Below are positions 26,330-35,360 of a stretch of DNA of 64,000 nucleotides, piece after piece; the first letter of the stretch is position 1; the number at the start of each line of letters is the position of its first letter. The notes beneath the pieces were generated by a model. That model ran no database searches and had not been told where the DNA came from. It saw only the letters and a list, made by a program, of their open reading frames with translations. The stretch comes from Anaerolineaceae bacterium (GTDB taxonomy: Bacteria; Chloroflexota; Anaerolineae; Aggregatilineales; Phototrophicaceae). The translations under genes and the position numbers were made by a program. The stretch is taken from positions 1 to 64,000 of the forward strand of contig WGMX01000010.1 of assembly GCA_016124855.1 (NCBI GenBank). Direction: 5' to 3'.

Positions 26330-27352
26330 ATGCTTAACAATTCTGAACCGACATCTCCCTTAACTAAGGCTATGGCCTCCCCAATGCCTGTAAAACTAAC
26401 TTTGCCTGAACGTTTCATGATAGCACTTCGGAATTTCATCATCGCGCTGCTTCACGACCTACGCAAAAATCGAGCCCTGCTGTTGATGGCGCTGCCGGGA
26501 ATTGTTGTTGTCTTTATTGTCAGTTATATGCCCATGCCGGGGATTATATTAGCGTTCAAAAACTACAAGGTGGCTCAAGGCATCTGGGGCAGTAACTGGG
26601 TCGGTTTGAACAACTTTCAATTCCTGCTCAGTTCGGGCGTTGCTTGGCAGATTATTCGCAATACTGTGGTGTTAAATGCTCTGTTTATTGTCGCGGCACA
26701 GGTGTGTTCCATCACCATGTCGGTGATGATGAATGAAATTTATCACACTTATTTCGCTAAAATTTATCAGTCCATTCTGTTCTTCCCACACTTCGTCTCG
26801 TGGGTATTGGTGGGTTTTTTCACCTTTGCCTTCTTGAATTCCGATACTGGATATGTGAACTCGATTCTTAAGGCACTAGGGCATGATCCAGTCAACTGGT
26901 ATGGAGCGCCGCAATATTGGTATTTGATCCTTGTTTTCTTAAGCGTTTGGAAAGGCTTAGGCTACTTCACCATCATCTATCTAGCAGGTATGTTGAACAT
27001 CAGCCCAGAGTATTACGAAGCGGCACGTATTGATGGCGCAAGTCGCCTTCAAGAAATCCGCTATATTACGCTGCCGCTCATCCGCCCACTAATCATTATC
27101 AATGTACTGCTGGCAATCGGACGTATCTTCTTCGCCAACTTCGACTTCATATATAACGTGACGCGCGATTCGAGTCTGCTTCTGCCCGCTGTCAATGTTA
27201 TTGACACATTTGTATATCGTTCTTTGGCTGCTTCTGGTAACTATAACTTGGCCTCGGCTGCTGGGTTTTTCCAAGCGGTGATGGGCCTGATTCTCATTCT
27301 GTTTGCTAACGGATTAGTCCGCCGAGTTGATCGAGAACAGGCACTGTTCTAG
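26330..27352 (+). CDS. Oligosaccharide ABC permease, LplB/YtcP-partner type
   Basis: 340 residues with six membrane helices. The start of the core reads L-L-M-A-L-P-G-I-V-V-V-F-I-V-S-Y-M-P-M-P-G, typical of the LplB subfamily that imports large, often uronate-containing oligosaccharides such as aldouronates or rhamnogalacturonan pieces. The EAA loop reads Y-Y-E-A-A-R-I-D-G-A-S-R-L near residue 226. An in-frame ATG at 26372 could be the true start. It pairs with the gene at 27369-28250 and the binding protein at 28368. Pectic side-chain oligosaccharides fit the neighbouring enzymes. Confidence 0.9.
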   Translation: MLNNSEPTSPLTKAMASPMPVKLTLPERFMIALRNFIIALLHDLRKNRALLLMALPGIVVVFIVSYMPMPGIILAFKNYKVAQGIWGSNWVGLNNFQFLLSSGVAWQIIRNTVVLNALFIVAAQVCSITMSVMMNEIYHTYFAKIYQSILFFPHFVSWVLVGFFTFAFLNSDTGYVNSILKALGHDPVNWYGAPQYWYLILVFLSVWKGLGYFTIIYLAGMLNISPEYYEAARIDGASRLQEIRYITLPLIRPLIIINVLLAIGRIFFANFDFIYNVTRDSSLLLPAVNVIDTFVYRSLAASGNYNLASAAGFFQAVMGLILILFANGLVRRVDREQALF

Positions 27353-27368
27353 GGATAGGTGCTATGAC

Positions 27369-28250
27369 ATGATTGAAAATTACAAAACTCGCACCAAAAT
27401 TCTCCACGCCTTTATTCTCGTGTTTGTTGGGATTGTGTGCATCACTTGGCTGATCCCTCTGGTAATGATTGTATCGGCTTCATTTACTGAGGAATCGACT
27501 CTTGTTAATACCGGCTACCAACTCATTCCGCCTAAGTTTAGTTTGGATGCCTATAAATGGTTGAGCAATGATCCCTCTGTCCTTATCAACGCCTATGGCG
27601 TCTCGATTGTTGTAACGGCTGTCGGTACCGTAGTTGGCGTGCTGATTATGGCGATGCTGGCCTATGTGATTTCACGACGGGATTTCAAGCTTGGTACCGT
27701 GATTACCTTCATTGTGTTTTTCACCATGTTATTCAATGGTGGGCTTGTACCTTACTACATCAATATGAGTCGGGTTCTGGGTGTCAAGAATTCACTTTGG
27801 GCGTTAATTCTGCCGTATCTTGTAACACCATTTTACGTACTGTTACTCCGCACCTATTTCTCTGGTCTACCGAGAGATCTATTTGACGCTGCCCGCGTGG
27901 ATGGTGCTGGAGAATTACGCATCTTTTTTCAAATAGTCGTTCCGCTTTCAACTCCTGCGTTGGCAACAGTTGGTTTGTTCACCATGCTTCAGTATTGGAA
28001 TGATATGTATCAAGCGCTGCTGTTTATTGAAAACTCCCGTCTGTATCCTTTGCAATTCACACTTTACCGGCTGCTTGTTAATACGCAGATGCTCAATGAA
28101 CTCACTGTCCAAAGTGGAACACCAGTGCCGCATCTTTCGGTGACGATGGCGATGGCTGTTATCGCAATAGGGCCGGTAGTTTTTGCCTTCCTTTTTGTAC
28201 AAAAGTATTTCGTGCGTGGCATTACGCTGGGCAGCTTGAAAGGAGATTAG
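27369..28250 (+). CDS. Oligosaccharide ABC permease, LplC/YtcP type
   Basis: 293 residues from the ATG at 27369; an in-frame start at 27327 overlaps the previous gene and lacks homology. Six helices are present, with M-I-V-S-A-S-F-T near residue 33, V-I-S-R-R-D-F near 100, and the EAA loop D-L-F-D-A-A-R-V-D-G-A-G-E-L. The C-terminus is Y-F-V-R-G-I-T-L-G-S-L-K-G, typical for the family. It starts 17 bases after the LplB-type permease and forms a heterodimer channel with it. Confidence 0.9.
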   Translation: MIENYKTRTKILHAFILVFVGIVCITWLIPLVMIVSASFTEESTLVNTGYQLIPPKFSLDAYKWLSNDPSVLINAYGVSIVVTAVGTVVGVLIMAMLAYVISRRDFKLGTVITFIVFFTMLFNGGLVPYYINMSRVLGVKNSLWALILPYLVTPFYVLLLRTYFSGLPRDLFDAARVDGAGELRIFFQIVVPLSTPALATVGLFTMLQYWNDMYQALLFIENSRLYPLQFTLYRLLVNTQMLNELTVQSGTPVPHLSVTMAMAVIAIGPVVFAFLFVQKYFVRGITLGSLKGD

Positions 28251-28367
28251 TGGCTCTTTGATAATGCTAATCAGCAAAAAGCCAATACAAATCAAGGAGG
28301 TGTCGTCGGATAGCCCATAGGGAATAAATTTTTCAACCGATTTTGATCGATTATGAGGAGAAAACAG

Positions 28368-29888
28368 ATGATGTTCAATATAAAAGGTGGTTATAAGTTC
28401 TTAGCAATGGTGCTAGCAGTGGTTTTTATTTTGCCCATTCTGACAACTACTGCTCAGGACGTGCCTACGCTGGATTATTACTACGTTTTGCTCTCGGCAA
28501 AACCAGAAGATTTGCAGGCCGTTGAAGACAAAATGAATGAAATTTTGGTCAAAAATATTGGGGCGAAAGTTAAACTTCATCCACAGTCATTTACTGATTA
28601 TCAAACTAAAGCCAACTTGATTCTCAATTCGGGAGATGCGTGTGATGTGATGTCCTTTGGTTCGTTCAATCCTTTCCCAATCGCAGTTGCGACCGGTGGA
28701 TTGATGGACATCAGTGACCTTGTGAAACAATATGCCCCGAACGCAATCAGTAGTGTGCCAGCCAATTATTGGGATGCGGTCAAGAAAGATGGCAAGACCT
28801 ATGGGGTGCCGATATTTGTAGGTGGTGTTTCCAAAGCGGGCTTCTGGGTACGCGGTGACCTAACAGATAAGTACAAATTCGACTGGCAAAACGCCAAGAC
28901 TTGGGAGTCGTGGGAACCGTTCTTTGATGAAGTTCTCAAGGGAGAAAACGGTAACGTCATTCCTCTGATTTCCAGTGATCCTTACTGGGGGCGGCAATGG
29001 TGGCCGAATTATTACGGTTATGACTCGATCAGCGATAGTATCGGCGCAGTTGGCGCGCGTGGTATGGTTGGTGTGAAGTTGGACGATCCATCCTTGAAGG
29101 TCGTGCCGGTTGCATTCACACCAGAATACAAACAAGCCGCGGAACTTGCTCGCAAGTGGTATAACAAGGGGTACTTCCTCAAGACTGTGCCGATTGACTC
29201 AGAAATGATTGCCCTTCGCTCCCAGTTGAAATTCGCAGCCTTCGAGATTCTGTTTGTCGGGAACTGGTCGACCAAGAATATGGCCGCTAATGAATGGAAT
29301 GGCGTGACTATCCACGCTGCGCCCATCCAAGATCGGATGGTTGTCACCACCGGTTATGCCCTCAGTTCGGTTCAGGGCGTATGCGCAGTCTCCCAACATC
29401 CTGTAGAAGCAGTGAAGTTTATTGAGGAAATGAACAAGAATGTCGATCTACTGAATACCATCGAATACGGGATTGAAGGCAAACATTGGGTGTGGAAAGA
29501 CAAGGCGAATAAGGTAATCGGTTATCCGGACGATGTAGATGCCAACAACGTCGGGTACAACAACGTCACACATGGACAGTTCGGCGACAAACGTCTCGTC
29601 TACCTGACGACACCAGATGATATCGGATTGTTGGATCGCGATAACGCCGACTTGGATAAGGCTATTTATTCGCCACTGGTAGGCTTTGTACCCGATCTCT
29701 CGCCGATTCAAAATGAGTTGGCGCAGCTTGCGACCGCTGCCAAACAATATTGCGACCCAGTGGACAAGGGTTTAGTGGACGTCGATAGTGGACTTGCTGA
29801 ATGTCAAAATCAGATCAAAGCGGCTGGTATTGATACCATTGTCTCGGAACTCCAGAAGCAAATTGACGCTTGGAAAGCCTCGAAATAA
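28368..29888 (+). CDS. Oligosaccharide-binding protein (LplA/LipO type, Sec signal)
   Basis: 506 residues from the ATG at 28368, chosen because GAGGAGA lies seven bases upstream, inside the longer frame that begins at 28353. The signal peptide ends I-L-T-T-T-A-Q-D, an A-Q site without a lipobox cysteine, unlike the lipoproteins of Gram-positive relatives. The chain is long, as in LplA-type proteins, with G-D-A-C-D-V-M-S-F-G near residue 83 and Y-G-V-P-I-F-V-G-G near 144. It delivers oligosaccharides to the two LplB/LplC-type permeases. A hairpin follows the gene. Confidence 0.88.
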   Translation: MMFNIKGGYKFLAMVLAVVFILPILTTTAQDVPTLDYYYVLLSAKPEDLQAVEDKMNEILVKNIGAKVKLHPQSFTDYQTKANLILNSGDACDVMSFGSFNPFPIAVATGGLMDISDLVKQYAPNAISSVPANYWDAVKKDGKTYGVPIFVGGVSKAGFWVRGDLTDKYKFDWQNAKTWESWEPFFDEVLKGENGNVIPLISSDPYWGRQWWPNYYGYDSISDSIGAVGARGMVGVKLDDPSLKVVPVAFTPEYKQAAELARKWYNKGYFLKTVPIDSEMIALRSQLKFAAFEILFVGNWSTKNMAANEWNGVTIHAAPIQDRMVVTTGYALSSVQGVCAVSQHPVEAVKFIEEMNKNVDLLNTIEYGIEGKHWVWKDKANKVIGYPDDVDANNVGYNNVTHGQFGDKRLVYLTTPDDIGLLDRDNADLDKAIYSPLVGFVPDLSPIQNELAQLATAAKQYCDPVDKGLVDVDSGLAECQNQIKAAGIDTIVSELQKQIDAWKASK

Positions 29889-29906
29889 TAGACGGTTTAG
29901 CTCCCT

Positions 29907-29940
29907 TTTGCCCTCATTTTGTTATCGAAGTGGGGGCAAA
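29907..29940 (+). terminator. Hairpin between binding-protein and apiosidase-like genes
   Basis: TTTGCCCTCA (29907-29916) pairs with TGGGGGCAAA (29931-29940), ten base pairs including one G-T, with a 14-base loop. No T-run follows. It may set a higher level of binding-protein mRNA than of the enzyme genes downstream. Confidence 0.6.
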
Positions 29941-29960
29941 TACTATAGAAAGAAACGAAT

Positions 29961-31562
29961 ATGACGGATAGCAAACAAGGCAACATTCCACAGTGGGGAC
30001 AATTCGAGAAGTCTTTTACGAGCGCGAAATCCTATGCTAATCCGTTTCTCGATGCGGGAATGACCATTACGTTTACCTCCCCATCGGGCAAAGAGTGGCA
30101 GGTTGATGGCTTCTGGGATGGTGGAACGCTATGGCGAGTCCGCTTCAGCCCGAACGAGAGAGGCACATGGACATACGTCACCCACTGTTCTGATAAGGAC
30201 AATCACGGATTAGAAGGGCAACGCGGGACATTGACCTGTGCTGCGTCGAGTGGCAGTAATCGCTTTGAGCAACATGGGCCAATTCAAGTTTCGGCTAACC
30301 GTCGATATTTAACTCATGCTGACGGTACGCCATTTTTATGGCTGGGTGATACGGCATGGAACGGTCATCTACTTTCAACCCCCGATGAATGGGCTCACTA
30401 TCTGCGGGAGCGTGTACGGCAAAAGTTTACTGCCGTCCAATGGGTCGTTACTCACTGGTTGGCTTCCCCAAATGGGGATATGAATAATCAGAAACCATTT
30501 GAGGGAATAGAGAAGATCGCGCTGAATCCATCATTCTTCCAGCGTTTGGATCATTACGTCGAAAAAACCTATCGGGCAGGTTTACTGCTTGTCCCGGTGA
30601 TGTTATGGGCGGCGGAGTGGCGAGATACGGAACATAATCCCGGTTTCTACTTGCCTGAAGATCAAGCTACTCGGTTAGGACGCTATATGGTCGCACGCTG
30701 GGGAGCGTATCCTGTTGCATGGATTTTACCCGGTGATAGCGACTATCGCGGTGCAAAGGCTGAGCGTTGGAAGCGAATTGGGCAGGGTATATTTGGAGAT
30801 ACCGTTCATGCCCCTGTCTCACTCCATCCAGCAGGAATGCACTGGAACGGCGATGATTTTCGCAACGAGGCATGGTTAGACATCCTCGGCTATCAAAGCG
30901 GACATGGGGATGATGATGAAACTTTAGCGTGGTTGGTGTGCGGTCCTCCCGCAACCGATTGGCAAACAGAACCGCCACGAACATTTATCAACTTGGAACC
31001 CCCCTATGAGGATCATATCGCCTATCAGAGCAAAGAGCGCATCACTGCCGATAATACGCGCAGGGCGCTTTATTGGAGCCTGTTGGTATCGCCGCCGGCA
31101 GGTGTGACGTACGGGGGACACGGCGTTTGGGGATGGGATGATGGGACTTCACCACCGGTAGCGCATCCGAACACAGGTATTCCCAAGCCGTGGCAGCAGG
31201 CCCTACTGTTACCGGGAGCCGAGCAGATTCGCTATCTATCTGATTTATTCGAATCGATCCAATGGTGGCGTTTGGTTCCTACACCGGAACTCCTAGCAGC
31301 ACAACCGGGCGAACAGGATCACAGCCTATTCATTACAGCGGCAAAATCTACCGAAAATGACTTGATTGTAGTATATACGCCACGAGCGCGTGAATTCACG
31401 TTGAATATGAATGGCCTGCCCGACGATTTGTCGGCGATGTGGTTCGACCCGCGCAGTGGCGCACGACAATCTGCAACACTAGATGCTGGGCATTTTATTA
31501 CCCCAGCAGAAGGCGACTGGGTATTGGTTTTAGGGCGCACGATTTCGCTACCCGCAGTATAA
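29961..31562 (+). CDS. GH140-type glycoside hydrolase (DUF5060-DUF4038), probable apiosidase
   Basis: 533 residues. Residues about 8-85 resemble DUF5060 (W-G-Q-F-E-K-S-F, R-F-S-P-N-E-R-G-T-W-T-Y). A DUF4038 TIM barrel follows, beginning Y-L-T-H-A-D-G-T-P-F-L-W-L-G-D-T-A-W near 115, and then a small beta domain. Candidate catalytic residues are the Asp in I-L-P-G-D-S-D-Y (near 258) and the Glu in I-N-L-E-P-P-Y-E (near 346), matching the Asp/Glu pair of GH140. GH140 enzymes release apiose-containing side chains of rhamnogalacturonan II. There is no signal peptide, so it would act inside the cell on imported oligosaccharides. Adjacent apiose genes strengthen the call. Confidence 0.8.
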   Translation: MTDSKQGNIPQWGQFEKSFTSAKSYANPFLDAGMTITFTSPSGKEWQVDGFWDGGTLWRVRFSPNERGTWTYVTHCSDKDNHGLEGQRGTLTCAASSGSNRFEQHGPIQVSANRRYLTHADGTPFLWLGDTAWNGHLLSTPDEWAHYLRERVRQKFTAVQWVVTHWLASPNGDMNNQKPFEGIEKIALNPSFFQRLDHYVEKTYRAGLLLVPVMLWAAEWRDTEHNPGFYLPEDQATRLGRYMVARWGAYPVAWILPGDSDYRGAKAERWKRIGQGIFGDTVHAPVSLHPAGMHWNGDDFRNEAWLDILGYQSGHGDDDETLAWLVCGPPATDWQTEPPRTFINLEPPYEDHIAYQSKERITADNTRRALYWSLLVSPPAGVTYGGHGVWGWDDGTSPPVAHPNTGIPKPWQQALLLPGAEQIRYLSDLFESIQWWRLVPTPELLAAQPGEQDHSLFITAAKSTENDLIVVYTPRAREFTLNMNGLPDDLSAMWFDPRSGARQSATLDAGHFITPAEGDWVLVLGRTISLPAV

Positions 31563-31573
31563 GGAGAACCTTG

Positions 31574-32584
31574 ATGAAAGTTTTGATTATTGGCGGGACG
31601 GGACTTATTAGCACGCCGCTCACTCACTTTTTGCTGGAACGCGGCGATGACGTGACGCTTTATAACCGGGGCGAAACGCCGGTCCGTGTGCCTGAAAGAA
31701 CACGAATGCTCCATGGTAACCGCCAAGATTATGCAGCCTTTGAAAATCAGATGCACGAGGCGGGTCATTTTGATTGTGTGATTGATATGGTGGGCTATGA
31801 TCCCGGTGATGGGGAAAGCGTGATACGAGCGTTCAAAGGGCGCGTAGGTCACTTCATTTTTTGCAGTACCGTAGATGTTTACAAGAAACCTGCAACTCGT
31901 TATCCCTATACAGAAGCCGAAACTTACGGTGGATTGAATACATACGCCAGTAACAAAGTCATCATCGAAAAAGAATTGATGGAGGCGCATTCTAGCGATT
32001 TTCCGGTGACGATTATTCGTCCAGCCTACACCTACGGCGAAAGTCGCGGAGTGTTGTATCCAGTCGGCTCAAGCAGCGGCTATTTTGATCGTATCCGCCA
32101 AGGCAAACCGATTATCGTACATGGCGACGGCAGTTCGTTGTGGGTAGCCTGCCACATTGATGATGTGGCACGTGCATTTATGAATGCTATCGGAATCCCA
32201 CGAACATTTGGAAAATCGTACCATACAACCGGCGAAGAATGGATGACGTGGGATATGTATCATCAAGGAGTTGCGGAGGCTTTAGGTGCGCCCCCCCCCA
32301 CCTTTGTTCATATTCCTACGGATACACTGGTTAAGCTAGTACCGGAACGGGCAGCCAGTGTGGCAGATAACTTCCAGTTCAACAATATTTTTGACAACAG
32401 CGCAGCGCAAAATGATCTTGGTTTCCAGTACACGATCCCTTGGCAGAATGGAGTAAAGCGGGCAGTCGATTGGTTGGGAAAAAATCGCAAGCCTGCTCCA
32501 GTGACTGACGCAGGCATTGATGACCAGATTATTAGCGCGTGGCGCGAAGTGGAAAAACAGGTTGGTCAGTTTAATCTAAAATAA
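31574..32584 (+). CDS. NAD-dependent epimerase/dehydratase-family protein (extended SDR)
   Basis: 336 residues from the ATG at 31574, with AAGGAG seven bases upstream; a much longer in-frame GTG start is a shadow of the previous gene. The nucleotide-binding motif is V-L-I-I-G-G-T-G-L-I-S at residues 3-13. The catalytic triad region is F-C-S-T-V-D-V-Y near 97 and T-Y-A-S-N-K near 119 (Tyr and Lys). A sugar-binding C-terminal part follows. It lies between the apiosidase-like and lactonase-like genes, so it may process another sugar freed from the same oligosaccharide. Its substrate is unknown. Confidence 0.82.
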   Translation: MKVLIIGGTGLISTPLTHFLLERGDDVTLYNRGETPVRVPERTRMLHGNRQDYAAFENQMHEAGHFDCVIDMVGYDPGDGESVIRAFKGRVGHFIFCSTVDVYKKPATRYPYTEAETYGGLNTYASNKVIIEKELMEAHSSDFPVTIIRPAYTYGESRGVLYPVGSSSGYFDRIRQGKPIIVHGDGSSLWVACHIDDVARAFMNAIGIPRTFGKSYHTTGEEWMTWDMYHQGVAEALGAPPPTFVHIPTDTLVKLVPERAASVADNFQFNNIFDNSAAQNDLGFQYTIPWQNGVKRAVDWLGKNRKPAPVTDAGIDDQIISAWREVEKQVGQFNLK

Positions 32585-32591
32585 AATGTGA

Positions 32592-34580
32592 ATGAAGAGA
32601 TGTGCGAGTTCACCCATGTTCCCAAAAAATGTGATGTATTACGGTGCCGATCGTCCACTGCCGGAGCAGCGCCATTTGCAAGCTGGCCCACTGTCGATGA
32701 TTTTTGAAAACGGTGATCTACGTTATATTCGCTTGGGACAGCACGAAATTATCCGGCGCATCTACGCTGCAATCCGTGATCCCAACTGGGGAACAGTTCC
32801 TAACGCGTTGAAAGACGTTCAGGTAGATGGGAAACCAAACACCTTCAAGATTCACTACAGTGTAGACAATCAACAAGGTGATATTGATTTTGTCTGGACA
32901 GCAAGCATTACGGGAGATGAACAAGGCACAATCACATTCTCAATGGAAGGCGAAGCGCAATCCACGTTTCGGCGCAACCGGATTGGTTTTTGTATTTTGC
33001 ATCCTATTCGGGAGTGTGCGGGAAGAGTCTGCCGTATTGAACATGCTGATGGCACGATTGAGGAAACGACATTTCCAAAACAGGTCGTACCACAGATTTA
33101 TGTAAACGGACAACCGTCACCACATGGCTCATTTCATTCCATGAACGCGATGCGTTATCCAGTGTCAAGAGAATTATGGGCCGAACTGCGTTTTGAGGGG
33201 GATTTGTTTGAACTTGAAGATCAGCGTAATTGGATCGATGGTTCTTACAAGACGTACTGCACACCAATTCAGCAGCCATTTCCGGTTGAAATTCAAAAGG
33301 GCACTCGTATCTCGCAATGTGTCACATTGTCGCTGCGAGGGACAAAACCTCAAACCGCTTTAGTTGACAGCAATAAGCCAATTGAAATTCGTGTTCTGAA
33401 GGGCACACAGTTACTTCCTCCCATTGGCTTGAGTGTTGCCAGTCATGAGCAGCCATTGACTGAGCGCGAAGTCGAACATCTACGCTTGCTCAACTTATCG
33501 CATTTGCGGGTTGAACTGAATTTATGGGAAGAAGGTTTTGCGGCTCGGCTACGGCAAGCCGTTGAACAATCCCATGCACTTGATGTCCCGCTCGAAATTG
33601 CGTTGATTGTTTCAGACTGGGTCGATGCTGAACTGGGAAATCTGCTTAATCTGCTCAATGCGTTAAAGCCTCGTGTCATGGCTTGGCTTGTTTTCCATCG
33701 TAATTACATGGTTACACCTGACAAAACTATTCAAGTGGGACGAGCAATACTTTCTCAATACAATGCAACGATTCCATTAGGGGGAGGTTGCAAAGCCTAT
33801 TTTGCTGATTTGAATCGGAAGTGGCCTCAACCCGAATTAAATGACTTTGTGACCTTTACGGCTAATCCACAAGTGCATGCGGTTGATAACAGTTCTATTA
33901 TTGAAACGGCGGCCTCATTTACAGCGCTTATTCAAACGGCCACTCAACATATGGGTGGTAAACCTGTTGCGTTAAGCCCACTTACCCTAAAAGCCCGCTT
34001 CAATCCGGTGGCTATAGAGAGCGAGACAAAATCAGCAGGAGATCAACTCCCAACGCAGGTTGACCCGCGTCAAATGTCATTGTTTGCGGCAGGTTGGACT
34101 TTGGCTTGCCTGAAGTATTTAAGCGAGAGCGGCAATGTGAGTCACGTGTCGTTATATGAGACAACGGGTTGGCTTGGTGTGATGGAGCGCGAAAAAGGTT
34201 CACCATTACCTGATCAATTTTCCTTATTGGCAGGCTGTGTGTTCCCGATCTATCATGTTGTGGCGGATTTATGTGTGATGCGTGGTGGTGATGTCATAGC
34301 CACCGAATCAAGTGCACCGCTCAAAGTCGAGTCACTATTTTTGCAAAAAGGGAATGAAAAACGACTATTGTTAGCTAATCTTAATTATGAACCACATGTC
34401 GTGCAAGTTAACGGACTCGGGGGCCGAATTGTGATACGCGAACTTGATGAATTCAGTTTCGAAATGGCAAGCTGTTTGCCACAAGCTTATCGAGCTAGTA
34501 CACCCGCGATCCAAGTTTCAGATAGCCAACTAGAACTCACACTACAGCCTTACGCCTACCTATGCATTAACTTCGCATAA
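32592..34580 (+). CDS. apnL: D-apionate lactonase-like protein
   Basis: 662 residues (a second ATG at 32616 is possible). It has an N-terminal beta-rich domain with G-D-L-R-Y-I-R-L-G and R-D-P-N-W-G-T-V-P (near 56), R-N-R-I-G-F-C-I-L-H-P near 130 and R-V-C-R-I-E-H-A-D-G near 148. A central TIM-barrel-like domain spans about 270-560, with L-R-V-E-L-N-L near 300, and a C-terminal beta domain ends near 660. This size and layout fit apionate lactonases (ApnL), which hydrolyse apionolactone to D-apionate between the ApsD and ApnO steps. It starts eight bases after the epimerase gene and ends the locus. The call rests on remembered family features plus context. Confidence 0.72.
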   Translation: MKRCASSPMFPKNVMYYGADRPLPEQRHLQAGPLSMIFENGDLRYIRLGQHEIIRRIYAAIRDPNWGTVPNALKDVQVDGKPNTFKIHYSVDNQQGDIDFVWTASITGDEQGTITFSMEGEAQSTFRRNRIGFCILHPIRECAGRVCRIEHADGTIEETTFPKQVVPQIYVNGQPSPHGSFHSMNAMRYPVSRELWAELRFEGDLFELEDQRNWIDGSYKTYCTPIQQPFPVEIQKGTRISQCVTLSLRGTKPQTALVDSNKPIEIRVLKGTQLLPPIGLSVASHEQPLTEREVEHLRLLNLSHLRVELNLWEEGFAARLRQAVEQSHALDVPLEIALIVSDWVDAELGNLLNLLNALKPRVMAWLVFHRNYMVTPDKTIQVGRAILSQYNATIPLGGGCKAYFADLNRKWPQPELNDFVTFTANPQVHAVDNSSIIETAASFTALIQTATQHMGGKPVALSPLTLKARFNPVAIESETKSAGDQLPTQVDPRQMSLFAAGWTLACLKYLSESGNVSHVSLYETTGWLGVMEREKGSPLPDQFSLLAGCVFPIYHVVADLCVMRGGDVIATESSAPLKVESLFLQKGNEKRLLLANLNYEPHVVQVNGLGGRIVIRELDEFSFEMASCLPQAYRASTPAIQVSDSQLELTLQPYAYLCINFA

Positions 34581-34678
34581 TTTATTTTGCTAACAGCTGA
34601 CTCGCGTACGATGAGTGAGTATGGAATAGTATAAATGCCATATCATGTTTACCCGTTTTTGGGGGGATATATTATAGC

Positions 34679-34933
34679 CTTCTTTTGCACAAACATGGCA
34701 TCATTCCCAGCATGAGTGCCACCGGCAACTGTTATGACAACGCCATGAAAGAAAGCTTCTTCGCCACTCTCAAAACGGAGTTTGTGGTTCACCCTTTTCC
34801 ATCTCATGCCCAAGCCCGAACCACCATTTTTGAGTACATTGAAGTTTTCTACAATCGACAGCGTTTACATTCGGCTCTCTGCTATCTCAGCCCTGAGCAA
34901 TTTAAGCAGCTTTACTATTCCTTGACTCCATGA
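34679..34933 (+). pseudogene. IS3-family OrfB (DDE integrase core), C-terminal fragment
   Basis: About 84 codons of the integrase-core C-terminus: H-G-I-I-P-S-M-S-A-T-G-N-C-Y-D-N-A, then E-S-F-F-A-T-L-K with the last catalytic Glu, and F-Y-N-R-Q-R-L-H-S-A-L. A stop codon lies just upstream in frame, at 34676-34678, and the first two-thirds of the gene are missing. This is an immobile relic. It marks the boundary between the apiose and GH65 loci. Confidence 0.85.
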
Positions 34934-35326
34934 TATCGGGATCACTCCATTTGCTCCTAGCCACGATGTTCGCGAATCATTTCAGGGTTCAATCCAAAAG
35001 ATTCATACACACGTTGAGTCCCTCAGACATCGTCCTATACAAAACCAAAGTGGTTATCCTGTAAGCAAATAAGGCGGAGGATAATCCGATACTCACAAAA
35101 CATGACTGGATTCAGGAACGTATCAAGCACAGTATGTTTTGCAGCTGTTCCCGTTGATCTGATTTTTCAAAAGAAACTGGTATAGGGTTCGGCAAACAAC
35201 TTCAAACCACTAGCGTTGTGGTTGGATAGAGTTAGCATCAAATTCACTTTCAATAGCCACAGATTGGATATTCTGCACAAATTTAATCAAATTTAGTTGC
35301 ATAATTTGCAGATGACGATAAAATTC
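34934..35326. other. Gap with no recognisable gene
   Basis: About 390 AT-rich bases after the IS3 relic. Short open frames lack start contexts and recognisable motifs. The last part carries the probable promoter and operator region of the GH65 gene. Confidence 0.4.
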
Positions 35327-35360
35327 TAACTTAATCGTTTAATATGAACCGTTTAAGTTA
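35327..35360. promoter_or_regulatory. Imperfect inverted repeat at the start of the GH65 gene
   Basis: TAACTTAATCGTT (35327-35339) faces AACGGTTTAAGTTA-type sequence at 35347-35360, pairing over about 13 bases with two mismatches. Each arm has a CG step inside T/A-rich halves, as in LacI-family sites, and TTAATCGTTTAA (35331-35342) is itself nearly palindromic. If it is an operator it overlaps the ATG at 35344, which would favour the later in-frame ATG at 35371. Confidence 0.5.

Noticed and set aside
31439..31573. Upstream 45-codon extension of the NAD epimerase gene
   Set aside because: It lies in another frame of the GH140 gene, has no family match, and AAGGAG sits directly before the ATG at 31574.
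32287..32300. Run of nine C residues in the epimerase gene
   Set aside because: The frame stays open through it and the protein matches its family on both sides, so a frameshift is not supported.
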